A stretch of 64,000 nt of DNA. Origin: Sulfuritalea sp. GTDB lineage: Bacteria; Pseudomonadota; Gammaproteobacteria; Burkholderiales; Rhodocyclaceae. A program made the translations under genes and the position numbers. Where the stretch lies: positions 118,680-182,679 of the forward strand of contig JAUSCI010000019.1 in NCBI GenBank assembly GCA_030651305.1. The letters run 5' to 3'. The notes beneath the pieces were generated by a model. The model was not told the DNA's origin. It did no database searches and saw only the letters and a list, made by a program, of their open reading frames with translations. Of the stretch, positions 18,362 to 27,157 are shown piece by piece (position 1 is the stretch's first letter; every line of letters begins with the position of its first letter).

Positions 18362-18519
18362 TTTGTGTCCTCCCGACGTAAACGATGCCGCCTGCCCGCG
18401 AAGCGAAGTTTCAAGCGTGCAGGGTACCGCTTCTTCGGCACATAATGCGGATTGACGGCCCCGTCCCGTCGGGAAATAAAGGGGCATCCCGGTAACGCAA
18501 AGCGAAAGCGAGCAACAAC

Positions 18520-18903
18520 ATGCATGATCTGGCAAAGAATGTTCTGGGCGGCGTCCTGCAGCCCTGCAGCACCGATCCGATGACCGGATTTTTCCGCACC
18601 GGTGACTGTCAGGTAAGCGAAGAAGACATCGGCAATCACGGCGTTTGCATCGTTGCCAGCGCCGAGTTTCTGGCCTTCTCCAAGGCGCGCGGCAACGATT
18701 TGTCCACCCCGCATCCGGAATTCGGGTTTCCCGGCGTCAAGCCGGGGAATCGCTGGTGCCTGTGTTCCGCGCGCTGGCAGGAAGCCTTGCAGGCCGGCAT
18801 GGCGCCGCAGGTGGTGCTTGAAGCGACATCCCTGGCCGCGCTGGAAGTCGTTCGCCTTGGCGACCTCAAACGCTATGCCGTCAAACTCGACCAGGAGAAA
18901 TGA
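18520..18903 (+). CDS. DUF2237 family protein
   Basis: The 127-residue protein carries the characteristic segments NVLGGVLQPCSTDPMTGFF, VCIVASAEFLAFSKARGNDL and PGVKPGNRWCLCSARWQEAL of DUF2237. Conserved Cys residues suggest metal or redox chemistry, but the function is unknown. It is followed at once by gpx, whose ATG overlaps its stop codon, so the two are probably one transcription unit. Confidence 0.9.
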   Translation: MHDLAKNVLGGVLQPCSTDPMTGFFRTGDCQVSEEDIGNHGVCIVASAEFLAFSKARGNDLSTPHPEFGFPGVKPGNRWCLCSARWQEALQAGMAPQVVLEATSLAALEVVRLGDLKRYAVKLDQEK

Positions 18904-19382
18904 TGAGCACGTTGTACAAACTGTCTGCCAAACGCCTCGATGGCAGCAAGCAGTCGATGAAGGACTACAAGGGCAAGGTCTTGCTGATCGTCAATGTCGC
19001 CAGCGGCTGCGGCTTCACGCCGCAGTACGCCGGACTCGAAGCGCTTTGGCAGAAATACGGCAAGCGCGGCCTGGTGGTGCTGGGTTTTCCCTGCAACCAG
19101 TTCGGCGGGCAAGAACCTGGCGATGAAGCGGCCATCGGCGAATTCTGCAGCCTGACCTATGACGTGACTTTCCCCATGTTCGCCAAGGTGGATGTCAATG
19201 GCGAGGATACCCATCCGGTATTCGCCTTCCTCAAGGCGGGTGCCTCCGGCCTGCTCGGCACCGAAGGCATCAAATGGAATTTCACCAAATTCCTGGTCGA
19301 TCGCGACGGCAAGGTAGTCGATCGGTATGCCTCGGCGCACAAACCCGAGGACATGGCAGGCGACATCGAACGGCTGCTCTAA
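18900..19382 (+). CDS. Glutathione peroxidase-like thiol peroxidase
   Basis: The 160-residue protein has the peroxidatic Cys in VASGCGFTPQYAGLE, LGFPCNQFGGQEPG with Gln, and KWNFTKFLVDRDGKVVDRY with Trp-Asn-Phe, the expected catalytic set. The active residue is Cys (TGC), not Sec. It reduces peroxides using thioredoxin or glutathione. Two adjacent ATGs (18900 and 18903) are possible; the first overlaps the DUF2237 stop. Glutathione genes are nearby at 9-11.4 kb. Confidence 0.93.
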   Translation: MMSTLYKLSAKRLDGSKQSMKDYKGKVLLIVNVASGCGFTPQYAGLEALWQKYGKRGLVVLGFPCNQFGGQEPGDEAAIGEFCSLTYDVTFPMFAKVDVNGEDTHPVFAFLKAGASGLLGTEGIKWNFTKFLVDRDGKVVDRYASAHKPEDMAGDIERLL

Positions 19383-19395
19383 CCGGTCTTCGGCA

Positions 19396-19584
19396 TCAGG
19401 CAGCCATCTTCTGCTGCCGGCTGCGCGAGTCCTCGCCGTCCTCGGCCGGGTCATCCTCGGTTTCGCCGAAACGAACGATGCTGACGCCGACCGGCAGATC
19501 GGCCTTGCGGCGGAATAGCTGCTTCAGCCAGTGGTTTTCGGGGGGCGCCAGAACATCCATGAGGTTCGCGGTTCTCTGGGTCAT
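19396..19584 (-). CDS. Hypothetical small protein, 62 residues
   Basis: From ATG 19584, with GCAGGAG seven bases upstream, the frame reads MTQRTANLMDVLAPPENHW and ends in an acidic, then basic tail (ETEDDPAEDGEDSRSRQQK). I do not recognise the family. The ribosome-binding site and the amino-acid composition support a real gene. It is convergent with gpx. Two strong hairpins and a 21-residue ORF lie upstream on the same strand. Confidence 0.5.
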   Translation of the reverse strand: MTQRTANLMDVLAPPENHWLKQLFRRKADLPVGVSIVRFGETEDDPAEDGEDSRSRQQKMAA

Positions 19585-19642
19585 TTGCAACTCCTGCATT
19601 CACTGTTGCTGTCACCGCCGGCTTTTGCCGGCGACATAAAGG

Positions 19643-19701
19643 TGAAGGCCCCGCAGACGCGGGGCCTTCAGGCGGCTGGAAGGGGAGAAAACCAGCCGCC
19701 G
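19643..19701 (-). other. Two strong consecutive hairpins
   Basis: A perfect 12-base stem TGAAGGCCCCGC/GCGGGGCCTTCA (19643-19670, loop of four) is followed by a nine-base stem GGCGGCTGG/CCAGCCGCC (19671-19701). No T-run is present on either strand. They lie between two small minus-strand ORFs and could be a terminator-like or attenuator structure. Confidence 0.7.
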
Positions 19702-19714
19702 GGGGAAACTGGCC

Positions 19715-19780
19715 CTAGCGGGCGAGGTAGCGGCGTGAATCGGCAAGAAATTTCAGGATGCTGTCTGACTGCATGTTCAT
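19715..19780 (-). CDS. Possible 21-residue leader peptide or microprotein
   Basis: Reverse-strand ATG at 19780 with CGGAG just upstream opens a frame reading MNMQSDSILKFLADSRRYLA and Arg, then TAG. A candidate promoter (TTGAAC, 18 bases, TCTATA) lies upstream. Downstream are two hairpins and the 62-residue ORF. The short length makes the call weak; no family is recognised. Confidence 0.35.
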   Translation of the reverse strand: MNMQSDSILKFLADSRRYLAR

Positions 19781-19864
19781 CTCCGTTGTGGCTCTGATGG
19801 CTCGTATGTCCTTATAGATGGGGATGGTGCCCATTGGTTCAACGGCCAAGTGCAACAACTTGTT

Positions 19865-20278
19865 TCAGGCGTCGACCACTCCGCTCGCGTAATACCAGCG
19901 GCCACCTTCGCGCACGAAGCGGCTGACCTCACACAGCCGTTGTGCGCGCCCGCCGATCCGGCAGCGGGCGATGAATTCCACCGTCGCGGTGTCATTGCCT
20001 TCAATGTGTGTCTTGACCTCGAGCCCCAGCCACTTCGGCTGCGGGTCGGTGCCGAGATTCAGCGCTGAGGGGCGCGTCGACGGGTGCCAGGTGGCCAGCA
20101 GATAGTCCTCCAGGTGCAGGACAAAGGCGCTGTAGCGCGAACGCATCAGCGACTCGGCATCGGGAGCGGGCGTTCCAGTGTGGAGTACGCCGCAGCACGC
20201 CGTATAGGCGAGTGGACGCCCGCAGGGACAGGACGCCGTGATCAGGGGCGCGTTCCGGGTTCCGGCGGCAGGGCGCAT
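19865..20278 (-). CDS. YchJ family protein
   Basis: From ATG 20278 the protein has 137 residues. It begins with a SEC-C-type metal-binding segment CPCGRPLAYTACCG, followed by the YchJ/NTF2-like core SLMRSRYSAFVLHLEDYLLATWH and ending EGGRWYYASGVV. The role is unknown; zinc binding by the Cys cluster is likely. A TTG three codons upstream is also possible. The start overlaps the end of the upstream membrane-protein gene by about 37 bases. Confidence 0.85.
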   Translation of the reverse strand: MRPAAGTRNAPLITASCPCGRPLAYTACCGVLHTGTPAPDAESLMRSRYSAFVLHLEDYLLATWHPSTRPSALNLGTDPQPKWLGLEVKTHIEGNDTATVEFIARCRIGGRAQRLCEVSRFVREGGRWYYASGVVDA

Positions 20279-20487
20279 TTCTGACAATCACGGCCGAAGG
20301 GCGAAAGGTAGCGCCACCAGATCCAGATCAGCACCGGCAGCACGGCGATCAGCGCAATGTCGATCCAGTCCGGTTGCAGCAACTCGCCGTGCCACCAGGC
20401 GACGGCGGCGCGCAGGGCTTCTATCAGCAGCACCATGTAAGCGAAGCCGGCCGTCAGGAGCGCGATGCGCTTCACCAAGCGCTTCAC
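20242..20487 (-). CDS. Small two-pass membrane protein, 81 residues
   Basis: It starts at a GTG overlapping the dacB stop codon by four bases (GTGA) and reads VKRLVKRIALLTAGFAYMVL, with two hydrophobic segments (residues 7-25 and about 40-58) and a C-terminal CQKC. I do not recognise the family. Coupling to dacB upstream and overlap with ychJ downstream suggest a three-gene transcript. Confidence 0.65.
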   Translation of the reverse strand: MKRLVKRIALLTAGFAYMVLLIEALRAAVAWWHGELLQPDWIDIALIAVLPVLIWIWWRYLSPFGRDCQKCALPPEPGTRP

Positions 20488-21902
20488 CCCGCGCCCCGCT
20501 CGTACACCCATTGCAGCAGGGCATCCTGCGCCGCTTGTGCGCTCCCGGCATTGGCGTGATTGACAAAGAACACCACGATCCAGCGCCGCCCGGTCTTGTC
20601 CAGCACATAGCCGGCGATGCTGCGCACGCCCTCCAGCGAACCGGTCTTGATATGCGCCTGGCCAGCCACGCCGTTCTGCTTGAGGCGCTTCTTCATAGTG
20701 CCGTCGGTGGCGGACACCGGCAGCGACGCCATCAACTCCGGCATCACCGAACTGCGCCATGCGGCCTGCAGCAGGCGGCCCAGGCCTTCGGCGGAAATCC
20801 GCTCGCGGCGCGACAGGCCGGAGCCGTTTTCCAGCACCAGTTCCGGTACGCTCAAGGCCCGCGCGTCAAGCCAGGAGCGGATCGCCGCATCGGCGTCTTC
20901 GGCGCTGGCCGGGCGCCGTCCGGCTTCCATGCCCAGCGTCAGAAACAGCTGGCGCGCCATGACGTTGTTGGAGAACTTGTTGATGTCGCGAATCACTTCG
21001 GCAAGAGTCGGCGATGGCAGCACGCCGATTGCGCGTGCGTCTGCCGGAACCAGGCCTTCGCGGACGCCGCCCGTCAGCGAGCCGCCGAGTTTCGCCCACA
21101 ACTGGAGGAAAACGCCGAGCACGAAAGCGGGATGTTCCTGCACCGCGATGTTCCAGCGCTGTTCGCCGCAGCTTTCGGGAAAAGCGCCGGTCAGCACCAG
21201 CCTTGTCGTTAGGCCGTGGCTGAAGACGTCGGCGCGCAAACGCTCCTTCCAGTCGCCGCAGCCGTTGCTGTTGTCCAGTGTGATTTTGTTGACCAGGTCG
21301 AGATTGGCCGGCGCCGGCTCCATGGCGACAATCAGGGTTTTCTTCTCTGGATCGGGAATCAACTGCAGCGTGACGGCCTTGAAGTTGACCAGCAAGGCAT
21401 CGGGGGCGACGTTGTAGGGACGCAGCGGCTGGGCGTCGAAGCGTCCGGGTTCGGCCGCGCTGACGGCGAAGGCGCTGCGATCCAGCACCAGGTCGCCGCG
21501 AATCTCCCTGATGCCGCGAGCGCGTATCTGGCGCAGCAGGCGTTCGAACTGGTCGTAGGTGAGCTTGGGGTCGCCGCCACCGCGCAGATGCAGGTCGCCG
21601 GTCAGCACGCCGTCGTTCAGCGCACCGCTGGCAAAGGCTTCTGTCTTCCAGACATAGGCCGGTCCCAACAGATCGAGCGCAGCAAAGGTGGTGACCAGCT
21701 TCATGGTCGACGCCGGGTTCAGCGCGGCACGGGCATTGACCGCCAGACGCGGCCTGGCGGCGTCCACTTCGATGACCCAGGCGGCGGTTGCCGCGACGGG
21801 AATGCCGGCGCCCTTCAGCGCCTGCGCCACCGGGGCCGGCAAGTCGTTGGCTGCGGCCTGGAGTGACCACAGTGCAAACACCATCAGGAATACGTTTCGC
21901 AT
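20484..21902 (-). CDS. dacB: D-alanyl-D-alanine carboxypeptidase/endopeptidase (PBP4 type)
   Basis: The 472-residue protein has a signal peptide (MRNVFLMVFALWSLQAAA) and the class C penicillin-binding motifs: STMK (in NPASTMKLVTTF), SNN (INKFSNNVMARQ) and KTG (IKTGSLEGVRS). It trims or cleaves peptidoglycan peptides in the periplasm. The inserted domain between SxxK and SxN is of normal size. The gene is divergent from acetoacetyl-CoA synthetase, and its stop overlaps a small membrane-protein gene. Confidence 0.95.
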   Translation of the reverse strand: MRNVFLMVFALWSLQAAANDLPAPVAQALKGAGIPVAATAAWVIEVDAARPRLAVNARAALNPASTMKLVTTFAALDLLGPAYVWKTEAFASGALNDGVLTGDLHLRGGGDPKLTYDQFERLLRQIRARGIREIRGDLVLDRSAFAVSAAEPGRFDAQPLRPYNVAPDALLVNFKAVTLQLIPDPEKKTLIVAMEPAPANLDLVNKITLDNSNGCGDWKERLRADVFSHGLTTRLVLTGAFPESCGEQRWNIAVQEHPAFVLGVFLQLWAKLGGSLTGGVREGLVPADARAIGVLPSPTLAEVIRDINKFSNNVMARQLFLTLGMEAGRRPASAEDADAAIRSWLDARALSVPELVLENGSGLSRRERISAEGLGRLLQAAWRSSVMPELMASLPVSATDGTMKKRLKQNGVAGQAHIKTGSLEGVRSIAGYVLDKTGRRWIVVFFVNHANAGSAQAAQDALLQWVYERGAG

Positions 21903-21948
21903 GGGTACATCTTATAGAATCAGGCTCAAAAACGAGGGGAGATCAGGC

Positions 21949-23943
21949 ATGGAAAATCCCGCAAGCGCGCTGCAACCGGCGTGGCAGCCATCGGCGGCGA
22001 CGATACGTGCGGCCAAAATCACCGCGTTCATGGAATGGCTGGCGGTCGAGCGTGGGCGCAAATTCGCCGACTACGATGCCCTCTGGCGCTGGTCGGTGGA
22101 TGATCTCGAAGGTTTCTGGGGCGCCGTCTGGGATTATTTTGCGATCCCTGCCACGACGCCGCGCACGCGCGTCCTGGCCGATGCGCGCATGCCCGGCGCG
22201 CAATGGTTTCCCGGCGTGACGATGAACTACGTCGACCAGGTCTTCCGCCATGCCACGACAGATCGACCGGCGATCATTTCGCGCAATGAGGCCGGCGTCG
22301 ACCGCGAACTGAGCTGGTCCGAACTGCAGCGCCAGGTTGGCGCGCTGGCCGCCAGCCTGCGCGGTATGGGCGTCACGCGCGGCGATCGCGTGGTGGCCTA
22401 TCTGCCGAACATCCCGGAAACCGCCGTGGCCTTCCTTGCGGTTGCCAGCCTGGGCGCCATCTGGTCGGCCTGCTCGCCCGACATGGGGCGGATTGCGGTA
22501 CTCGACCGTTTCCGCCAGATCGCGCCGAAGGTGCTGATCGCAGTCGACGGCTACCATTTCGGCGGCAAGGCGCACGACCGCCGCGCGCTGATCCATGAAC
22601 TGCTCGCGGAACTGCCCAGCATCGACCACATGGTGCTGCTGCCTTGCCTCGATGCGCCGGTCGATGCAGCCGAATTCGCCCGCTGCGTGACCTGGGCAGC
22701 CGCGACCGCAGGCGATGCGCCGCTGCAGGTCGAGCATGTAGCCTTCGATCATCCGCTGTGGGTTGTCTATTCCTCGGGCACCACGGGGCTGCCGAAACCC
22801 ATCGTGCATTCTCACGGCGGCATCGTCGTCGAGCAGGTCAAGCTCGGCGCCTTCCATCTCGACCTCGGCCCGGAAGATCGCTTCCACTGGTATTCAAGCA
22901 GCGGCTGGATCATGTGGAATTGCCAGATGATGGGCCTGCTGATGGGCAGCACGATCTGCATTTACGACGGCAGTCCCGGCTGGCCCGACTGGAATGCCCT
23001 GTGGCGTTTCGTTGGCGAGACCGGCGTGACGTTTTTCGGCGCCGGGGCCGCCTTCTTCCTGTCCTGCCTCAAGGCCCATGTCGAGCCGAACCAGGTCGCC
23101 GATCTGTCGCGCCTGCGCGCCGTCGGCTCCACCGGCTCGCCGCTGCCGCCGGAAGGCTATCAGTGGATCTACGAGCACGTGCGGCGCGACATCTGGCTCA
23201 ATCCGATTTCCGGCGGCACCGATTTCGCCGGCTGTTTTGTCGGCGGCGTGCCGACGCTGCCGGTGTATCTGGGGGAGATGCAGTGCCGCTGCCTGGGTGC
23301 CAAGGTCGAGGCCTTCGACGAAGCCGGCCGGGCGCTGATCGACGAAGTCGGCGAACTGGTCTGCAGCGCGCCCATGCCTTCGATGCCGCTCAGGTTCTGG
23401 AACGACCCGGAAGATCGCCGCTATCGCGAGAGCTACTTCGACATGTACCCCGGCATCTGGCGCCACGGCGACTGGCTGCGCATAACGCCGCGCGGCGGCG
23501 CCATCATCTACGGCCGCTCGGACGCCACCATCAACCGCTATGGCATTCGCATGGGCACCAGCGAACTGTATCGCGCCGTCGAGGAATTGCCGGAAGTGCT
23601 CGACAGCCTGGTGGTCGACCTGGAGTTCCTCGGCCGCGAATCCTGGATGGCGCTGTTCGTCGTCATGCGTCCCGGCCACGAACTGACGCCACAGCTCAAA
23701 GCCACGCTGCGCGAGCGCATCAAGCTTGCCCTGTCGCCGCGCCATGTGCCCGACGAAGTTTTTCCGGTGGCCGAGATTCCGCGCACGCTGTCGGGCAAGA
23801 AGATGGAACTGCCGGTCAAGAAACTCCTGCTCGGCCATGCCCTGGACAAGATCGCCAACCCCGACGCGATGGCCAATCCGGCCAGCCTGCAATGGTTCGT
23901 CGAGTTGGCCGCGAAACGCGCTGCCGCGGGGCACGCGGCATGA
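21949..23943 (+). CDS. Acetoacetyl-CoA synthetase
   Basis: The 664-residue adenylate-forming enzyme converts acetoacetate, ATP and CoA to acetoacetyl-CoA. Seen: the N-terminal ACAS domain (FWGAVWDYF), the AMP-binding motif VYSSGTTGLPKPIVHSHGG, SGGTDFAGCFVGG, GRSDATINRYGIRMGTSE and the C-terminal catalytic Lys in RTLSGKKMELPVKK. GAGGGGAGA precedes the ATG at 21949; upstream open frame is not homologous. It supports ketone-body or polyhydroxybutyrate use. The flavin-reductase gene is coupled by ATGA. Confidence 0.94.
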   Translation: MENPASALQPAWQPSAATIRAAKITAFMEWLAVERGRKFADYDALWRWSVDDLEGFWGAVWDYFAIPATTPRTRVLADARMPGAQWFPGVTMNYVDQVFRHATTDRPAIISRNEAGVDRELSWSELQRQVGALAASLRGMGVTRGDRVVAYLPNIPETAVAFLAVASLGAIWSACSPDMGRIAVLDRFRQIAPKVLIAVDGYHFGGKAHDRRALIHELLAELPSIDHMVLLPCLDAPVDAAEFARCVTWAAATAGDAPLQVEHVAFDHPLWVVYSSGTTGLPKPIVHSHGGIVVEQVKLGAFHLDLGPEDRFHWYSSSGWIMWNCQMMGLLMGSTICIYDGSPGWPDWNALWRFVGETGVTFFGAGAAFFLSCLKAHVEPNQVADLSRLRAVGSTGSPLPPEGYQWIYEHVRRDIWLNPISGGTDFAGCFVGGVPTLPVYLGEMQCRCLGAKVEAFDEAGRALIDEVGELVCSAPMPSMPLRFWNDPEDRRYRESYFDMYPGIWRHGDWLRITPRGGAIIYGRSDATINRYGIRMGTSELYRAVEELPEVLDSLVVDLEFLGRESWMALFVVMRPGHELTPQLKATLRERIKLALSPRHVPDEVFPVAEIPRTLSGKKMELPVKKLLLGHALDKIANPDAMANPASLQWFVELAAKRAAAGHAA

Positions 23944-24497
23944 GTGCGCGTATCGCCGTGCCATTGCCCAAGGCCTGCCGGCTGCTCAATCACGGTCCCA
24001 CGGTACTGGTCTCCAGCGCTCATGCCGGGCGGCGCAACGTGATGGCTGCGGCCTGGTCGATGCCGCTCGATTTCGATCCGCCCAAGGTGGCGGTGGTGAT
24101 CGACAAGTCCACCCTGACCCGCGAACTGGTCGACGCCTCGGGCGAGTTCGTGCTCAATGTGCCGTCACGACAGCAGGCCGCAGTGACCTTGGCGGTCGGC
24201 ACGCAGTCAGGCCGCGAGATCGACAAGTTTTCAATAGTCGGCGTTGGTGATACGGCGGCCAGCGTCGTCGGCGCGCCGCTGATCGAAGGCTGCTTGGCCT
24301 GGCTCGAATGCCGCGTCATTGTCGAGCCGCACATCCAGCAGACCTACGACTTGTTTCTTGGCGAAGTAGTGGCGGCCTGGGCCGATCCGTCCGTGTTTTC
24401 CAATGGCCGCTGGCACTTCCCGGATGAGCAGCGACGCAGCATCCACTACCTCTCGGGCGGCAGTTTCTTCACTACCGGCGACGCCTTCGAGGTTTAG
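23940..24497 (+). CDS. Flavin reductase domain protein
   Basis: The 185-residue protein is a split-barrel flavin reductase-like protein: GPTVLVSSAHAGRRNVMAAA, VVIDKSTLTRELVDASGEFV, APLIEGCLAWLECRV, TYDLFLGEVVAAW. It probably binds FMN and may supply reduced flavin or be an oxidoreductase. The ATG overlaps the preceding synthetase stop by four bases. It converges with nnrU; their stops overlap. Confidence 0.88.
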   Translation: MSARIAVPLPKACRLLNHGPTVLVSSAHAGRRNVMAAAWSMPLDFDPPKVAVVIDKSTLTRELVDASGEFVLNVPSRQQAAVTLAVGTQSGREIDKFSIVGVGDTAASVVGAPLIEGCLAWLECRVIVEPHIQQTYDLFLGEVVAAWADPSVFSNGRWHFPDEQRRSIHYLSGGSFFTTGDAFEV

Positions 24498-25072
24498 CCG
24501 AAGGGGCGAACCCCGATCAGCCAGCCGTGGCCGTAGAGGGCGAACAGCGCCCAGGCAACCAGACCGATCACGATCACCAGCGCATCGCGTGACCAGCCAA
24601 GTACCGGATAGGTGCGGCCCGCCAGCCGGTCGCGCCGTCGCGCCGAGATAAAGTCCAGTACCGCCCAGATCAGGAAGGCGCCGAACAGCATGACCGCAGC
24701 GGACTTGCCGTTGGCCAGCAGGTGGGCCAGCGCCCAGAGCTTGATGCCGGCCACCATCGGATGGCCGACAGCGGCCTTGATGTGGCTGCCGGGCAGGTAG
24801 GCCGCCACCAGCAGGATGAAAGCCGGCAGGGTCAGCAAGGCGGCCAGATGTCGCGTCCAGACCGGCGCGACCCACAGCATCGAAGACTCCGCGCGGGCTA
24901 TGCCGTAAGCCCAGATGATCAGCCCCAAACCAACGGCAGAGATGAGTGAGTACACACCCTTCCAGCGCATTTCGCCCAAGCGGACGATCTGGGCGTCGCG
25001 CCAGTCGCCGGCAAAGATGCGCACCGAATGGGCGCCGAGGAAAACAATCAAGCCGAGGATCAATAAACTCAT
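24494..25072 (-). CDS. NnrU family membrane protein
   Basis: From ATG 25072, preceded by AAGGAG, the protein has 192 residues and about six hydrophobic segments (LLILGLIVFLGAHSVRIF, VYSLISAVGLGLIIWAYG, LPAFILLVAAYLPGSHIK, GHPMVAGIKLWALAHLLANG, MLFGAFLIWAVLDF). The GHP...AHLL segment is typical of NnrU, linked to denitrification in some species and related to isoprenylcysteine methyltransferase-like membrane folds. The role here is not shown. Confidence 0.88.
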   Translation of the reverse strand: MSLLILGLIVFLGAHSVRIFAGDWRDAQIVRLGEMRWKGVYSLISAVGLGLIIWAYGIARAESSMLWVAPVWTRHLAALLTLPAFILLVAAYLPGSHIKAAVGHPMVAGIKLWALAHLLANGKSAAVMLFGAFLIWAVLDFISARRRDRLAGRTYPVLGWSRDALVIVIGLVAWALFALYGHGWLIGVRPFG

Positions 25073-25167
25073 TGCAACTCCTTCTGCAACAGTGAAGTGC
25101 CGCAATCTTACTTGCGAACCCGGCGGGACGGGTCCATCTTGGCAGCATCGCCGCCCGGAGAATCCAC

Positions 25168-26025
25168 ATGTCTACCCGCCGCCTGCAGCAAATCATCCCT
25201 TCCGTTGCCACGTCAGATGGCGCCGGCGTCAGCCTGCGCCGCAGCCTGGGCCAGTCGCCATCGACACGCGTCGATCCCTTTCTGATGCTCGACGAGTTTT
25301 CCTCCGACGATCCGGACGACTACATTGCCGGCTTCCCGTCACATCCGCATCGCGGCTTCGAGACCGTCACCTACATGCTCGACGGCCACATGCTGCACGA
25401 GGACCATCTGGGCAATCGCGGCGACCTGCTGCCCGGCGGCGCGCAATGGATGACCGCCGGGCGCGGCATTATCCACTCCGAAATGCCGCAGCAGGAAAGT
25501 GGGCGCATGCGCGGCTTCCAGCTCTGGATCAACCTGCCGGCGGCCGAGAAGATGAAGCCGGCGCATTACCGCGACATTCGGCCCGACGAGATTCCGCAGA
25601 CTGTCTTGCCCGGAGGCGGCGAGGTCAGGGTGATTTCCGGCAGCATCGTGGTCGACGGTCGCGAGGTCGCTGGCCCGGTGCAGGGCCTGGCCACCGAGGC
25701 GCTCTACATAGACGTTCGCCTGCCGGCGGGCGGCCACTTCGCGCAAGGCGTGACAGCAGGCCACAGTGCTTTCGTCTATGCCTATGACGGAGATTTGTTC
25801 ATCGGCCCGGCAGACGATGCGCGCCGATTGTCGGCACAGGACGCGGGCGTACTTTCCGCCGGCGAACGGGTCGAAATCAGCGCCGTCGGCGGCCCTGCCC
25901 GCTTCCTGTTGTTGGCCGCCCGGCCACTGGGCGAACCGGTAGTCCAGCATGGGCCTTTCGTCATGAACAGCCGCGAGGAAATCGAACAGGCGATTGCCGA
26001 CTACCGCGACAGCCGGCTGGTTTGA
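25168..26025 (+). CDS. Pirin family protein
   Basis: The 285-residue bicupin has the pirin N-terminal metal site in FPSHPHRGFETVTYMLDG and MLHEDHLG, the signature WMTAGRGIIHSEMP, and the C-terminal pirin domain (ARFLLLAARPLGEPVVQHGP). Bacterial pirins have quercetinase or regulatory roles. An independent gene: upstream nnrU is divergent and downstream is an unrelated ankyrin lipoprotein. Confidence 0.93.
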   Translation: MSTRRLQQIIPSVATSDGAGVSLRRSLGQSPSTRVDPFLMLDEFSSDDPDDYIAGFPSHPHRGFETVTYMLDGHMLHEDHLGNRGDLLPGGAQWMTAGRGIIHSEMPQQESGRMRGFQLWINLPAAEKMKPAHYRDIRPDEIPQTVLPGGGEVRVISGSIVVDGREVAGPVQGLATEALYIDVRLPAGGHFAQGVTAGHSAFVYAYDGDLFIGPADDARRLSAQDAGVLSAGERVEISAVGGPARFLLLAARPLGEPVVQHGPFVMNSREEIEQAIADYRDSRLV

Positions 26026-26125
26026 TCCATTTGTCGCAACCAAAAATGGATCGGACGGCGCAGCATTGGCTTAACATTGTCCCTGGTCGCGGTGCGACTG
26101 ACCTCCCGATTGCCCAGGAACCCTC

Positions 26126-26806
26126 ATGATCGCAATACCCAATTCCTCTCGTCGGATCAAGCTTCCAGGCCTCGCCAGTCTGTTTGCCATCGGCCTGTTG
26201 GTGGCCTGCGAAAAGCCTGATTCAGACAAAGTACAGGCGCTGGTAGTGCAACAAAGCAGCAACCCGTGCCTCGTCGCGCACTCCTATGTCGCCGGAGAGT
26301 CGAGCAAGAACGATGAAGAGTTGTTTTCGGCAGCGGCAGCTGGTGATGTTCGTCGGGTGGAGCAGTCCATTGCTGACGGGGCGAATGTTGATGCAATCGG
26401 TGCGCTCAAGCGTACGCCATTATTTGCCGCGGCATTCTGCGATCGTCCGGCGGTGGCAACGCTTCTGATCGACAAAGGGAGTCAGGTCAATTTGAAGGAC
26501 GCCAACGGAATGTCGTCCCTTCATGCTGCCGTTATCATGGGTGGAGCAGATACTGCAAAAGTGTTGGTCGGAAAAGGCGCGGATATCAATATTCGGGACG
26601 CTACTGGTCGTACGCCGTTGCACGTGGCTGCAGCGACCGATCAGACGTCGATGCTTGAATTGCTTCTGGAACGGGGGGCCAATGCCGTGGCTCGCGACCG
26701 GGGCGGACTTACCGCCGCATCTTTGGCTCTGGAAAACGGCCACGCCAAGCCCGGGGCGATCATCCTGAAATGGCAGGAGAAGCAAAAAGCATTGCGCCAC
26801 AAGTGA
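26126..26806 (+). CDS. Ankyrin-repeat lipoprotein
   Basis: The 226-residue protein has a lipoprotein signal (LASLFAIGLLVAC lipobox) and four ankyrin repeats from about residue 65 (DEELFSAAAAGDVRRVEQSI, TPLFAAAFCDRPAVATLLID, SSLHAAVIMGGADTAKVLV, TPLHVAAATDQTSMLELLL). It should be anchored in the outer or inner membrane and act through protein binding. Base composition is lower in GC than its neighbours, which could indicate later acquisition. The next 351 bases hold the groES promoter region and no gene. Confidence 0.85.
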   Translation: MIAIPNSSRRIKLPGLASLFAIGLLVACEKPDSDKVQALVVQQSSNPCLVAHSYVAGESSKNDEELFSAAAAGDVRRVEQSIADGANVDAIGALKRTPLFAAAFCDRPAVATLLIDKGSQVNLKDANGMSSLHAAVIMGGADTAKVLVGKGADINIRDATGRTPLHVAAATDQTSMLELLLERGANAVARDRGGLTAASLALENGHAKPGAIILKWQEKQKALRHK

Positions 26807-27015
26807 GTCCGACTTGGACGGACTCGATACCGCAGGCCCCACGCCATGAGAGAAGTGCCTCCCGCGCCTGGACCTAACTTGGTCTGAACAGTCATTTCGC
26901 GGCTGTCCGCCCGTGTCTTCCGGTGGACATCCTGAACCTGCCTGAGCGTTTTATTGCCGTCCGCCCTGTTTTTGCATTCCACTGCATTTTCGCGAACCAT
27001 TTTTTCAGTTACCCC

Positions 27016-27044
27016 TTGAAGAATCGACCTTTAGGCCCTATTAT
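27016..27044 (+). promoter_or_regulatory. groES-groEL promoter
   Basis: TTGAAG (27016-27021) and TATTAT (27039-27044) are separated by 17 bases, an excellent sigma-70 promoter. The overlapping CTTGAAG and CCCTATTA also loosely resemble a sigma-32 heat-shock promoter. The CIRCE operator begins at the last base of the -10 box. The 200 bases upstream, back to the ankyrin gene, hold nothing I can name. Confidence 0.8.
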
Positions 27045-27070
27045 TAGCACTCGTTGGCGATGAGTGCTAA
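27044..27070 (+). promoter_or_regulatory. CIRCE element (HrcA operator)
   Basis: TTAGCACTC, nine bases, GAGTGCTAA is a perfect copy of the CIRCE consensus. The HrcA repressor binds it and represses groESL under normal temperature. The groES start codon is 87 bases downstream. Confidence 0.97.
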
Positions 27071-27157
27071 TAGTTTGCCTTCCGCCCGACTCAGACCTGC
27101 GGCCCGCCCGCATCGGCTTTTTTCAGCAACCACCCAGTTTAAGAGGAGATCAACCCC

